Positions 1-8,216 of a stretch of DNA of 28,056 nucleotides are shown piece by piece (positions within the stretch are counted from its first letter, which is position 1; the number at the start of each line of letters is the position of its first letter). Under the pieces are notes generated by a model. It was not told the DNA's origin and did not search any database. It was given only the letters and a program-made list of their open reading frames with translations. The DNA comes from an uncultured Collinsella sp. (GTDB lineage: Bacteria > Actinomycetota > Coriobacteriia > Coriobacteriales > Coriobacteriaceae), in assembly GCA_900542125.1 (NCBI GenBank), contig UQMO01000030.1, forward strand, positions 1 through 28,056, written 5' to 3'. A program made the translations under genes and the position numbers.

Positions 1-18
1 GGCTTGCAGCGTCGAGCC

Positions 19-46
19 GTTACGCGGTTTGGTAAAACCGCGTAAC
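19..46 (-). terminator. Stem-loop after livF (probable terminator)
   Basis: A perfect 12-bp inverted repeat (19-30 with 35-46) with a 4-nt loop lies 4 nt beyond the livF stop codon. It is at the right place to end the livKHMGF transcript. There is no T-run on either side, so it may be a 3'-end stabilising hairpin rather than a classical intrinsic terminator. Confidence 0.6.
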
Positions 47-49
47 TAG

Positions 50-763
50 TTAGCCACCAAGATATGCTTTGCGCACGTTATCGTCGTGCAGGAGTTCTTG
101 GCCCGTGCCGGTCATGGTGATCTTGCCGGTCTCGAGCACGTAGCCGCGCGTGGCGATGGAAAGTGCCATCTGCGCGTTCTGCTCGACCAGAAGCACCGTG
201 GTGCCGGCCTTGTGCAGGTCCTCGACAATCTGGAAGATCTGCTCAATCAGAATCGGCGCCAAGCCCATGGAAGGCTCGTCGAGCATGAGCAGCTTGGGGT
301 TACTCATAAGGGCACGCCCCATAACGAGCATCTGCTGCTCGCCGCCTGAAAGGGTACCGGCAACCTGGCGACGACGTTCCTTCAGGCGCGGGAACTGCTC
401 GTAGACACGCTCCAGGCCCGGGGCAATTGTGGACTTGGGCTGTGTATAGGCGCCCATCTCCAGGTTCTCCTCGACCGTCATCTGCAAAAAGGCGCGGCGG
501 CCCTCGGGAACCTGGGCCAAGCCCTTGCCCACCAGCTTGTCGGCAGGCGTATGGGTAATGTCCTCGCCCATAAACTTGATGGAGCCGGTCTTGGAGCGCA
601 GCAGGCCCGAGACGGTCTTGAGCGTTGTGGACTTGCCGGCACCGTTGGCACCAATCAAGGCCACGATCTCGCCCTCGTTAACGTTAAAGGAGATGTCCTT
701 GATGGCGTGGATGGCGCCGTACCAGACGTTAATGTTGTAGACGGAAAGCATCGGCTCTGCCAT
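50..763 (-). CDS. livF: Branched-chain amino acid ABC transporter, ATP-binding protein LivF
   Basis: This 237-aa cytoplasmic ATPase is one of the two nucleotide-binding subunits of the Liv (HAAT-type) importer, which powers uptake of leucine, isoleucine and valine. Walker A GANGAGKS is at residues 38-45, the signature LSGGEQQ at 138-144 and Walker B LLMLDEP at 158-164. The length is typical of LivF and the intact LSGGEQQ signature distinguishes it from LivG. The ATG follows the livG stop with no spacer (TAAATG), which suggests translational coupling. The livG 3' end supplies the ribosome-binding region (AAGGGGGAGAAC). It is the last gene of the livKHMGF operon and is followed by a strong stem-loop. 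Family assignment is secure; the exact substrate within the branched-chain or polar amino-acid range is inferred. Confidence 0.96.
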   Translation of the reverse strand: MAEPMLSVYNINVWYGAIHAIKDISFNVNEGEIVALIGANGAGKSTTLKTVSGLLRSKTGSIKFMGEDITHTPADKLVGKGLAQVPEGRRAFLQMTVEENLEMGAYTQPKSTIAPGLERVYEQFPRLKERRRQVAGTLSGGEQQMLVMGRALMSNPKLLMLDEPSMGLAPILIEQIFQIVEDLHKAGTTVLLVEQNAQMALSIATRGYVLETGKITMTGTGQELLHDDNVRKAYLGG

Positions 764-1624
764 TTAGTTCTCCCCCTTATCCTGCTTACCCAGATACGCC
801 TCGATAACGGCGTCGTTGTTCTGGATTTCCTCTGCCGTGCCCTTGGCGATGACCTTGCCAAAGTTAAGCACGCAGATGCCCTCGCAGATGTTCATGACGA
901 GCGACATATCATGCTCGATAAGCATGATGGCGATGCCGAAGGTATCGCGAATCTTGACGATGTTCGCCATGAGCTCTGCGGTCTCGGACGGGTTCATACC
1001 GGCGGCAGGCTCGTCGAGCAACAGCAGCTTGGGGTTGGTGGCAAGCGCGCGGACGATTTCCAGACGACGCTGAGCGCCGTAAGGAAGCGAGCCGGCCTGT
1101 TCATTTGCCAGGTGCTCCATGTCAAAAATGGACAGCAGCTCCATGGCGCGCTCGTGGGCGGCCTTCTCGTGCTTCCAATACGTCGGCAGGCGCAGCACGC
1201 CCTCAAAACCGGAGTAGCGCTCCTGGTTGTGCAGGCCGACCTTAACGTTGTCCTCCACCGTCATGGTGTTGAACAGGCGGATGTTCTGGAACGTACGGGC
1301 AATACCCATGCGGTTGACCTGGTAGACCGACTTGCCCGAGGTGTCCTCGCCGTCGAGCAGGATGGTGCCGTGCGTAGGCTGGTACACCTTGGTGAGCAGG
1401 TTGAAGACCGTGGTCTTGCCGGCACCGTTGGGGCCGATGAGACCGGCGATCTCGGTCTTGCCGATGGTTAGGCTAAAGTCGTCTACCGCCTTAAGGCCGC
1501 CGAATTCAATGCCCAGGTGGATGCACTCGAGCGCCGGGCGCTGGCCCAAGTCGCGGTCGGGAACGATGGCGCCAGAAGGATACGGGACCATCTTGCCCTT
1601 GTTGAACTCAAACTTACTGGGCAT
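764..1624 (-). CDS. livG: Branched-chain amino acid ABC transporter, ATP-binding protein LivG
   Basis: This 286-aa protein is the second ATPase of the Liv importer. Walker A GPNGAGKT is at 64-71, a degenerate signature LPYGAQRR, typical of LivG, at about 180-187, and Walker B LLLLDEP at 200-206. The start was set at 1624 because AAGGAGGTGGCAGCCG lies directly upstream; an upstream in-frame start at 1651 would lie within livM and lacks this spacing. This start overlaps the livM stop by 11 nt, indicating translational coupling. About 30 residues precede the ABC domain (with a K/P-rich stretch), a little more than in the E. coli protein. It works with LivF on the LivH/LivM pore. Confidence 0.95.
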   Translation of the reverse strand: MPSKFEFNKGKMVPYPSGAIVPDRDLGQRPALECIHLGIEFGGLKAVDDFSLTIGKTEIAGLIGPNGAGKTTVFNLLTKVYQPTHGTILLDGEDTSGKSVYQVNRMGIARTFQNIRLFNTMTVEDNVKVGLHNQERYSGFEGVLRLPTYWKHEKAAHERAMELLSIFDMEHLANEQAGSLPYGAQRRLEIVRALATNPKLLLLDEPAAGMNPSETAELMANIVKIRDTFGIAIMLIEHDMSLVMNICEGICVLNFGKVIAKGTAEEIQNNDAVIEAYLGKQDKGEN

Positions 1625-2693
1625 CGGCTGCCACCTCCTTCTTGGAAGCAAAGCGGTCCTTAATGCGTGCGAAGAACGCCTTGAGTTGTGGGTTGTTAGT
1701 AAAGACCATGACCAGAATCAACACGATGGCGTAGATGAGCATGCGGTAGTCCGAGAACTGACGGAGCAGCTCGGGGAGCACCGTGAGCAGCGCCGCGGCG
1801 ATAACGGAGCCGCGCATATTGCCCAGGCCGCCCAGGACCACGAACACCAGAATGAGGATGGACGTATTGAAGTCGAACTTGGTGGCGGAAAGCTGCGAGA
1901 AGTTACCGCCGAACAGGGCTCCGGCAGCACCGGCGAGGGCAGCGGAAACCACGAAGGCAATCATGCGGTACTGGGTGACGGAGATGCCCACAGACTCGGC
2001 AGCGATCTTGTTGTCGCGCACGGCAATAATGGCACGACCGGTACGGCTGCGAACCAGGTTGAGCACAATCACGAGCGCGACCATAACCAGGATTGCGCCG
2101 GCAAGGAAGGTCGAATAGGTCGACACGCCCGATGCGCCCTGCGCGCCCTTGATGATGGCGGTGCCGTCCTCGAGCAGGTGCAGGTCGTCGATCGTAGAGT
2201 TACCCGTGATGTTAAAGATCACATGCAGGCCGCGGGAATCGACGCCCACAATGAGGCAGGTGACGACCTCTTTGATGATCTCGCCAAAAGCCAGGGTCAC
2301 AATGGCCAGATAGTCGCCGCTCAGGCGCAGGACCGGGATACCGATCAAGAAGCCCAAGATGGCAGCGGCGATAGCGCCGACCACAATGCTGATGATCAGA
2401 CGCATCGGATCGGACGGAACGGTGCTCTCCAGCGCGACGGCAGTGACGATGCCCGCATAGGCACCGACGCTCATAAAGCCCGCGTGGCCCAGCGACAAGT
2501 CGCCCGCGATGCCGACGACGAGGTTAAGGGAGATGGCCATGACGATATAGGCCGTGATGGGAACCAGCTGACCGGCGATCATGCGCGGGATCATGTGGTT
2601 GGACTGCATAAAGAACACGATGGCGAACGCCACAACGCACATGGCGTACGTGACAAAGTCGTGACGCGTCTGCTTGTCTTTAAGAAACTTCAT
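1614..2693 (-). CDS. livM: Branched-chain amino acid ABC transporter permease LivM
   Basis: This 359-aa integral membrane protein forms the translocation pore with LivH. The N-terminus is basic, followed by hydrophobic helices. The family motif region GYLAIVTLAFGEI (written here as GDYLAIVTLAFGEIIKEV) is present, as is the GxxGALFGG region. The C-terminus is basic and cytoplasmic (ARIKDRFASKK). ATG at 2693 is preceded by AGGTGA at good spacing. A GTG three codons upstream (2702) directly abuts the livH stop and is an alternative. The stop overlaps the livG start. Its place between livH and livG is the canonical order. Confidence 0.94.
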   Translation of the reverse strand: MKFLKDKQTRHDFVTYAMCVVAFAIVFFMQSNHMIPRMIAGQLVPITAYIVMAISLNLVVGIAGDLSLGHAGFMSVGAYAGIVTAVALESTVPSDPMRLIISIVVGAIAAAILGFLIGIPVLRLSGDYLAIVTLAFGEIIKEVVTCLIVGVDSRGLHVIFNITGNSTIDDLHLLEDGTAIIKGAQGASGVSTYSTFLAGAILVMVALVIVLNLVRSRTGRAIIAVRDNKIAAESVGISVTQYRMIAFVVSAALAGAAGALFGGNFSQLSATKFDFNTSILILVFVVLGGLGNMRGSVIAAALLTVLPELLRQFSDYRMLIYAIVLILVMVFTNNPQLKAFFARIKDRFASKKEVAADAQ

Positions 2694-2702
2694 AACGCTC
2701 AC

Positions 2703-3584
2703 CTACACCTTCTCGGGGACGTACTTGCCCAAGAGGCCGGCAGGCTTGACGAGCAGGACGATGATCAAAACACCAAAGACGATGGAGTTGGCAAGGCTCG
2801 TGGAAATGTAAGCCTGCGCCATCGCCTCGATGATGCCGATGAGAATACCACCGACAAAGGCACCGGGGATGGAACCGATGCCGCCGAAAACGGCAGCGTC
2901 GAAGGCCTTGATGCCAGGCATGGCGCCCGTGGTGGGCTGCAACACCGGCGAGTAGGAGCACAGGAGCACGCCGGCGATGGCAGCGAGGGCGGAGCCGATG
3001 GCGAACGTCATCGAGATGGTGCGGTTGACGTTGATGCCCATGAGCTGAGCGGCGGCCTTGTCCTCGGACACAGCGCGCATGGCCTTGCCCATCTTGGTCT
3101 TACCTGTAAAGAACATCAGGCCGGCCATGATAACCAGGCAGGCGACGATGGTGACGAGCGAGACGGCGCTTACGTTAAACTTGGCCAAGAACTCCGGCAC
3201 CGGGAAGGTGACGAGCGAAGTGAAGTTCTTGGGCGTGGCGCCCCACAGAAGCTGCGCGGCGTTCTGCAGGAAGTAAGACACGCCGATGGCCGTGATCAGA
3301 ACGGCCAGCGGGCCTGCTTGGCGCAGCGGCTTATAGGCCAGACCCTCAATGAGAACACCGAGAACCGTGCAGACCACACAAGAGAGAACTACAGATGCCC
3401 AGCCCGGGAGGCCGAGATACGACGTGGCGCAGAACGAGACATAGGCACCGACCATGATGACGTCGCCGTGAGCGAAGTTCAGCATCTTGGCGATACCGTA
3501 GACCATGGTGTAGCCCAACGCGATGATGGCGTAGACGCTACCCATGGACAGGCCGTTGACCAGGTATTGGATAAAGACCGTCAT
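2703..3584 (-). CDS. livH: Branched-chain amino acid ABC transporter permease LivH
   Basis: This 293-aa membrane permease is the LivH-type partner of LivM. It opens with MTVFIQYLVNGLSMGSVYA, the usual LivH N-terminus, and contains YGIAKMLNFAHGDVIMVGAY, the strongly conserved LivH signature, followed by hydrophobic segments to the C-terminus. The start at 3584 was chosen because AAAGGGGG sits 9 nt upstream. The frame is open up to 3677 (with another ATG at 3593), but that extension is not hydrophobic and includes the intercistronic hairpin region. Length matches the family (about 290-310 aa). It lies 139 nt downstream of livK, the only sizeable gap in the operon. Confidence 0.95.
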   Translation of the reverse strand: MTVFIQYLVNGLSMGSVYAIIALGYTMVYGIAKMLNFAHGDVIMVGAYVSFCATSYLGLPGWASVVLSCVVCTVLGVLIEGLAYKPLRQAGPLAVLITAIGVSYFLQNAAQLLWGATPKNFTSLVTFPVPEFLAKFNVSAVSLVTIVACLVIMAGLMFFTGKTKMGKAMRAVSEDKAAAQLMGINVNRTISMTFAIGSALAAIAGVLLCSYSPVLQPTTGAMPGIKAFDAAVFGGIGSIPGAFVGGILIGIIEAMAQAYISTSLANSIVFGVLIIVLLVKPAGLLGKYVPEKV

Positions 3585-3630
3585 GTTCCACATCCCCCTT
3601 TCGAATAGGTTTCCAGTTGATGTACGAAAC

Positions 3631-3650
3631 AGGGACGTTACATCGTCCCT
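3631..3650 (-). other. Small intercistronic hairpin between livK and livH
   Basis: AGGGACG (3631-3637) pairs perfectly with CGTCCCT (3644-3650) around a 6-nt loop. It sits between a larger stem-loop and the livH ribosome-binding site, so it would form in the livK-livH mRNA spacer. Confidence 0.5.
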
Positions 3651-3660
3651 AGATACCAAG

Positions 3661-3692
3661 CAAGCAGGGAAGGCCAAAACCTCCCCTGCTTG
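3661..3692 (-). other. Large intercistronic stem-loop between livK and livH
   Basis: The arms at 3661-3673 and 3680-3692 form a 13-bp stem with one non-Watson-Crick position and a 6-nt loop. No T-run follows on the minus strand. In operons that begin with a solute-binding protein, such a hairpin usually stabilises the upstream message or reduces readthrough, giving excess binding protein. That role is inferred here. Confidence 0.6.
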
Positions 3693-3723
3693 GGATCAAA
3701 ACCGCTCTATGTAAGGCGGCCTA

Positions 3724-4911
3724 TTAGGCCTGTACGTACTTGCCGTCGGTGATGACGTACGCAGTCGGGTCCTTCTGGACCTGGCCCTTGTCGTTCCAGG
3801 AAAGCTTGCCGGTCAGACCGTCAACGGTAATCTTGAGCATAGCCTCGGGCAGCTTCTCGGCGACCTCGGTGGGGTCGGCGTCGACGCCCAGGCCGGCCTC
3901 CTTGAGAGCCTCGACCACAGCATGCACGCCGTCGTAGGCGTCGGCGGCAAACTGGTCGGGGGTATCGCCGTACTTATCCTTGTAAGCATTGACGAAGTCG
4001 GCGTTCTTCTCGTCGTCGGCGGAGAACGGGGTCATGAGCAGCAAGCCCTCGGCAAGCGAGGTGTCGAAGCCCTCCACGCCCAGGATGCCGTCCATGCCGT
4101 CGCAGCCCATCATCTTGACGTCGTAGCCCATGTCCTTGGCATTCTTGAGCAGGACGGACGCCGGCGTGTAGTAGATCGGTGCGAAGATCATGGTGGCGCC
4201 GGCCTGCTTGGCCTTGGTCAGCTGGTTGGTGAAGCTCGTGGAAGAGTCGTCCTTAAAGGTTTCCTCGTCAACGATCTCGAGCTTGGACTCAGCGGCCTGG
4301 GCCTTAAAGGCATCGGCAATACCCGAAGAATATGCGTCGCCGGAGTTATAGAAGAGCACGAACTTCTCGTCCGCATACTTCTCGGCCAGGAACTTGGCAG
4401 CGTTGACGCCCTGGTTGGGGTCGGTAAAGCAAACCTGAAAGACGCAATCCTTGCCCTTGGTGACGTCCTCGGAAGACGCGGACGGGGTGATCATGAACGT
4501 CTCGGGGTCCTTACCGCACTCGGCGGCAACGGCAACCGATGCGCCCGTGGTGGTCGGGCCGACGAGGGCCTGCATACCCCAGTCCAGAAGATTATTAAAG
4601 GCGTTGACGGCCTTCTCGCCGTCGGCCTGATCGTCCTCGGCCTTGCTGGCAAGCGGAAGTTCCTTGGTGGAGAAATCCTTGCAGCCAAGCTCGACGGCCT
4701 GAGTAACGGACTTGCCATAGGAGGCATTTGCACCGGTCAGCGGGCCGATGGCACCGATCTTAAACGAAGCGTCGCTCGAAGCGGAACCGCTATCGCCGCC
4801 GTTGGAGGAGCAGCCAGCTAGAATGGACATCGCCCCCAGACCTGCTGCGCTCGCGATAACGCTCCTGCGATTCATAACAGGGTTCAATGACTTACCGGTG
4901 AGGCTCGACAT
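3724..4911 (-). CDS. livK: Branched-chain amino acid ABC transporter, substrate-binding lipoprotein LivK
   Basis: This 395-aa extracytoplasmic solute-binding protein has a type I periplasmic-binding fold (Peripla_BP_6). A lipobox L31-A-G-C34 marks lipid attachment at Cys34. It is preceded by a twin-arginine pair (R15-R16) and a hydrophobic stretch, so Tat export of the lipoprotein is possible. The mature part begins with a Ser/Gly-rich linker, then FKIGAIGPLTGANASYGKS, typical of Liv-type binding proteins; GMQALVGPTTTGAS is the ligand-loop region. The start at 4911 has GAGGAGAG upstream. It is the first gene of the liv operon. A deleted paralogue lies just upstream at 5181-5585 and shares its C-terminal third closely. 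Confidence 0.95.
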   Translation of the reverse strand: MSSLTGKSLNPVMNRRSVIASAAGLGAMSILAGCSSNGGDSGSASSDASFKIGAIGPLTGANASYGKSVTQAVELGCKDFSTKELPLASKAEDDQADGEKAVNAFNNLLDWGMQALVGPTTTGASVAVAAECGKDPETFMITPSASSEDVTKGKDCVFQVCFTDPNQGVNAAKFLAEKYADEKFVLFYNSGDAYSSGIADAFKAQAAESKLEIVDEETFKDDSSTSFTNQLTKAKQAGATMIFAPIYYTPASVLLKNAKDMGYDVKMMGCDGMDGILGVEGFDTSLAEGLLLMTPFSADDEKNADFVNAYKDKYGDTPDQFAADAYDGVHAVVEALKEAGLGVDADPTEVAEKLPEAMLKITVDGLTGKLSWNDKGQVQKDPTAYVITDGKYVQA

Positions 4912-4932
4912 GCGGCTCTCCTCTCATTTCTC

Positions 4933-4953
4933 GTCGGGTTTCGGTTACCCGAC
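4933..4953 (-). promoter_or_regulatory. Hairpin in the livK leader
   Basis: GTCGGGT (4933-4939) and ACCCGAC (4947-4953) form a perfect 7-bp stem with a 7-nt loop, just upstream of the livK Shine-Dalgarno (GAGGAGAG near 4915-4923). It could affect livK translation or mRNA stability. The surrounding 4985-5150 stretch is clearly AT-richer than the coding DNA and probably holds the operon promoter. A TATAAA-like -10 is present on the minus strand at 5078-5083, but without a convincing -35. Confidence 0.35.
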
Positions 4954-5180
4954 AGGCCATCCTTCGCCGTGTTCGGCGTTCGCAAAATAGTAGACGCTTT
5001 AGTTGGGAAAAGTGGCGATTATTTCGACTTTTCTTTGGATTTGTTCATTTATCCATGAATATGCGTATTTCTATCGGTTTATACAGTTTAGCCACTTTAT
5101 TGTGTGAAAGTAATGTTTCCGTTCTGTTACAAGCATCCTTGCCCTGAATAAAACGGCCCCACCGGTCTCGTTATATGCAC

Positions 5181-5585
5181 TCAGGCGGCGATGTACTTGC
5201 CGTCCTGAATCACATAGGCCGTAGCGGACTTTTCGACCTGGCCCTCGTCGTTCCACGTGAGCTCGCCCGTCAGGCCCTCGATCTTGATCTTGCGCATGGC
5301 CTTGGCAAGGTCGCCGGCGATGTCGGCACCATCGGCCGTAATATCGATGCCCGCCTTGTCGATGGCCTCGGCGATGGCGTGGACGCAATCGTAGGCGTCG
5401 GCGGCAAACTGGTTAGGCGTCTCGTCGTAGGCATCCTTATAGGCCTTGACGAAGTCGGCATTCTTCTCATTGTCGGCGGAGAACGGGGTCATGAGCATAT
5501 CGTCGGCAATCTCACCCGAGACGGCGACGGCAGCACCGGTCGTGACGGGGCCGACGAGCGCCTGCATGCCCCAGTCGCACAGGGC
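5181..5585 (-). pseudogene. Remnant of a second livK-like substrate-binding protein gene
   Basis: The open frame on the minus strand encodes LCDWGMQALVGPVTTGAAVAV, then jumps to MLMTPFSADNEKNADFVKAY and continues to a normal LivK C-terminus ending GKYIAA. Compared with the intact LivK at 3724-4911 it lacks the signal peptide, the lipobox and the first ~100 residues. It also lacks about 165 residues from the centre, with an in-frame join near 5510. Reading upstream of 5585 the similarity fades and a stop codon follows. No Shine-Dalgarno precedes the internal ATG at 5567. I read this as a decayed tandem duplicate, not a working short protein. The retained part is close to the neighbouring livK, e.g. 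near-identical MTPFSAD-EKNADFV and QFAADAYD blocks. Confidence 0.85.
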
Positions 5586-5725
5586 AAACCTTATGGTGCA
5601 AACGTTGACAGTTTGTTACGGAAGTTCGTTTGTAGCGAGCATGTTTCCAATGTTTCCGCAGCGTTTCGGGGGTGCCGTTTTGTGCGACTCCTGTTGCCTA
5701 GCGAGCACGCGCCCTCGGTTCACGC

Positions 5726-5731
5726 TAGAAT
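5726..5731 (+). promoter_or_regulatory. Possible -10 element for hom
   Basis: TAGAAT lies 54 nt upstream of the hom ATG, in the spacer between the livK remnant and hom. No good -35 is seen at 16-18 nt. A TTGACA at 5605-5610 is present further upstream but has no matching -10. Confidence 0.3.
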
Positions 5732-5785
5732 GCACTCAACCTTTAAGCGGTTAATCCATCCATAAGATGCACGAAGGAGCTATCT

Positions 5786-7129
5786 ATGAGCGAACCCCTG
5801 CGCACCGTGAACGTCGGCCTCATCGGTCTGGGAACCGTCGGCGGCGGCGTGGCCCGTCTGATCAAGAGCCACCACGATGAGTACCTGGCCGCCTACGGCA
5901 TCGACCTTAAGCTGACCCGCGCCTGCGCGCTTGCCTGGGAGCAGGCCGAAGCCGCCGGTATTGAGCGCGAGGCCTTTACGAGCGACTGGCACGATGTCGT
6001 CACCGACCCCGCCGTCGACATCGTCGTCGAGCTCATCGGCGGCGAGCACCCCGCAACCGAGATCTTCACCACTGCCTTCGAGAACGGCAAGCATGTCGTC
6101 TCTGCCAACAAGGCCCTGCTGGGCCGTCATGTCGAGACGCTCGCCGAGAAGGCGCGCGCGTGCGGCGTGCAGATTAAGTGCGAGGCCAGCTGCGGCGGTG
6201 GCATCCCCATTGTCAGCACGCTCGAGCACGACCTGGTGGGCAACAAGATCCTGACCATCGCTGGCATTCTCAACGGCACCACCAACTACATCCTGTCGCG
6301 CATGGACGCCGAGGGCGCCGATTACGCTGACGTGCTCGCCGACGCCCAGGCAAAGGGCTATGCCGAGGCCGACCCGTCCGCCGACGTCGACGGCTTCGAC
6401 GCCGCCAGCAAGACGGCAATCCTCGCTTCCATCGGCTTTGGCACCCGCGTGACCACCGACGATGTCTACCAGCAGGGTATCCGTACCATCGGCGCCGAGG
6501 ACATTGCCCAGGCCCGCGAGCTCGGCTACACCATCAAGCTGCTGGGGATCGCACGCAACACCGACGCCGGCGTCGACGTCCGCGTGCATCCCACGCTCAT
6601 CCCGGCAGACCATATGCTCGCCAAGGTCAACGGCGCCATGAACGCCGTCTACGTGGTGGGTGACGCCGTGGGCGAAACCATGTTCTACGGTGCCGGCGCA
6701 GGCTCCTTCCCCACCGCGAGCGCCGTCGTGGGCGATATCCTGTCGCTCTCCGAGCAGATCAGCCGCGGCGTGGCTCCGCTGCCCGAGATTGAGCCCTATG
6801 GTCACAACCTCGCCTTTAAGCCCATGGACGAGCTCCAGACTAAGTACTATGTGCGCCTGAAGGTCGCCGACCGCGTGGGTGCCCTGTCCGAGACGGTCGA
6901 CATCTTTGCCAAGCACAACATCTCGATCTCGCTCATCAACCAGGTCGAGGACGGCAAGTCGGGCGCCAGCGATACTTGCTCGGTCATCTTCCTGACGCAC
7001 CGCGCGCTCGAGAAGGACGTCCAGGCTGCCACCGCCGAGCTTGCCAGCGTCGACTGCGTAGCCGAGGTCGCCAACGTCCTGCGCATCGAGGACGTTGAGG
7101 CTTGGACCGAAGGCGTCATGGCGAACTAG
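5786..7129 (+). CDS. hom: Homoserine dehydrogenase
   Basis: This 447-aa cytoplasmic enzyme reduces aspartate semialdehyde to homoserine with NAD(P)H, the branch point to threonine, methionine and isoleucine. The nucleotide-binding loop GLGTVGG is at residues 14-20. The substrate-domain block GILNGTTNYILSRM and a following PSADVDG region are the standard homoserine dehydrogenase signature. An ACT domain follows from about residue 355 (YVRLKVADRVGALSE), indicating feedback control by an amino acid, usually threonine. The start is fixed by GAAGGAG 8 nt upstream. Length fits the monofunctional Gram-positive enzyme with no aspartokinase fusion. No thrB or thrC is adjacent. A strong terminator follows, so it appears monocistronic. 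Confidence 0.96.
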   Translation: MSEPLRTVNVGLIGLGTVGGGVARLIKSHHDEYLAAYGIDLKLTRACALAWEQAEAAGIEREAFTSDWHDVVTDPAVDIVVELIGGEHPATEIFTTAFENGKHVVSANKALLGRHVETLAEKARACGVQIKCEASCGGGIPIVSTLEHDLVGNKILTIAGILNGTTNYILSRMDAEGADYADVLADAQAKGYAEADPSADVDGFDAASKTAILASIGFGTRVTTDDVYQQGIRTIGAEDIAQARELGYTIKLLGIARNTDAGVDVRVHPTLIPADHMLAKVNGAMNAVYVVGDAVGETMFYGAGAGSFPTASAVVGDILSLSEQISRGVAPLPEIEPYGHNLAFKPMDELQTKYYVRLKVADRVGALSETVDIFAKHNISISLINQVEDGKSGASDTCSVIFLTHRALEKDVQAATAELASVDCVAEVANVLRIEDVEAWTEGVMAN

Positions 7130-7160
7130 TTCGGTTTACACCCCACAACGCATTTGCTCG

Positions 7161-7199
7161 AAGGGCTCCCGTCCGATGTGGGACGGGAGCCCTTTTGTC
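7161..7199 (+). terminator. Intrinsic terminator of hom
   Basis: A perfect 14-bp stem (7161-7174 with 7181-7194), GC-rich at its core, with a 6-nt loop is followed by TTTTGTCT. It begins 31 nt past the hom stop. Confidence 0.92.
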
Positions 7200-7345
7200 T
7201 CCTGCCCCAAGCACAACGGCAGAGTACATTTGCGCGAACCGCTCATCGGTAACGCGGGCTACCGTTCACCGATATGCAGACGCGACCGATTCCAGCTACC
7301 GCTACGCTGTGCTGCGAATGTCCGCCCGCGATGAGAGGAAGCACC

Positions 7346-8095
7346 ATGTTGCTCGAGGGCAAGAAAGCGATCATCACCGGAGGCACGCGCGGTATCGGCT
7401 ATGCCATCGCCTGCCGTTTTATCGAGGAGGGCGCCGCCGTCACCGTCTTTGGCTCGCGTCAGGAGACCGCCGGTGCGGCCGTTGAGAAGCTGACAGCCGC
7501 CTATCCCGACGCCAAGGTCTGGGGCCGCTCCTGCGACCTCACCTCGCTCGAGGCCGTGACCGAGGCCTTTACCCAGGCTGCAGCCGACATGGGCGGCTTG
7601 GACACGGTCGTCAACAACGCCGGAATCTCCCAGCGCTCGCCGCTGCTCAACTACACGGCCGAGGAGTTCGCCAAAGTCATGGACCTCAACGTCGTCGCTG
7701 TCTTTAACGGTCACCAGGCGGCCGCCAAGATTATGACCGAGGCCGGCCACGGCGGCACCATCACTACCACGAGCTCGATGGTCGCCAAGTACGGCCAGCC
7801 CTCTGGCGTCGGCTATCCAACGTCCAAGTTTGCCGTCAACGGCATGGTCCAGTCGCTCTCGCGCGAGCTCGCCCCCATGGGCATCCGCGTCAACGCCGTT
7901 GCCCCTGGCGTGACTAAGACCGACATGGTCGCCAACCTGCCCGAAGAGGTCATCAAGCCCATCGTCGCCACTATTCCGCTCGGCCGCATGGGCGAGCCCG
8001 AGGATGTCGCCAACGCTTTTGTTTTCCTGGCGAGCGACATGTCCTCCTATGTCACGGGCGCCGTGCTCCCCGTCGACGGAGCCGCCCGCTCCTAA
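7346..8095 (+). CDS. Short-chain dehydrogenase/reductase, BaiA/FabG-like
   Basis: This 249-aa classical SDR has the cofactor motif TGGTRGIG at residues 11-18, NNAG at 90-93, catalytic Ser144, and Tyr157/Lys161 in YPTSK. The start at 7346 has AGAGGAAG upstream; an upstream in-frame start would add 24 residues with no SDR character. From memory, the closest named proteins are BaiA-type bile-acid 3alpha-hydroxysteroid dehydrogenases of Clostridium. Shared features are the IITGGTRGIG start, the YP spacing before DLTS, MD-NV--VFNG, SGVGYP-SK, APGV--TDM and a FLASD-to-VDGA-R C-terminus. FabG-type ketoacyl-ACP reductase remains possible, but no fatty-acid genes are near. After strand beta-2 it reads FGSRQE, where BaiA has an acidic residue, so NADPH may be preferred. 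It stands alone between two terminators. Confidence 0.85.
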   Translation: MLLEGKKAIITGGTRGIGYAIACRFIEEGAAVTVFGSRQETAGAAVEKLTAAYPDAKVWGRSCDLTSLEAVTEAFTQAAADMGGLDTVVNNAGISQRSPLLNYTAEEFAKVMDLNVVAVFNGHQAAAKIMTEAGHGGTITTTSSMVAKYGQPSGVGYPTSKFAVNGMVQSLSRELAPMGIRVNAVAPGVTKTDMVANLPEEVIKPIVATIPLGRMGEPEDVANAFVFLASDMSSYVTGAVLPVDGAARS

Positions 8096-8138
8096 AGGTC
8101 GCAAGCCACGACTTCGAACCTCAACGAGGCCCAACGCA

Positions 8139-8186
8139 AAAGGCGCGCTGTCTGCATCAACCGCAGGCAGCGCGCCTTCTATTATT
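8139..8186. terminator. Bidirectional terminator between SDR gene and antiporter
   Basis: An imperfect 16-bp stem (AAGGCGCGCTG-x-CTGC, 8139-8154, with 8163-8178) separates two convergent genes. On the plus strand it is followed by CTATTATTT and on the minus strand by TTTTGCGTT, so it can serve both. Confidence 0.85.
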
Positions 8187-8216
8187 TGGACGGAACCCGT
8201 ATCCCGACATTCCTTG

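Noticed and set aside
1332..3608. A 758-codon open frame on the plus strand opposite livG, livM and livH
   Set aside because: Translation is His/Asp/Gln-rich and low in hydrophobics, the usual antisense shadow of GC-rich genes. The opposite strand holds clear Liv proteins.
5586..5785. T-box or amino-acid leader upstream of hom
   Set aside because: No T-box sequence, no terminator/antiterminator hairpins and no short leader peptide rich in Thr or Ile were seen.
5780..7000. A 406-codon minus-strand frame opposite hom
   Set aside because: Composition of an antisense shadow; no start signals; hom is certain.
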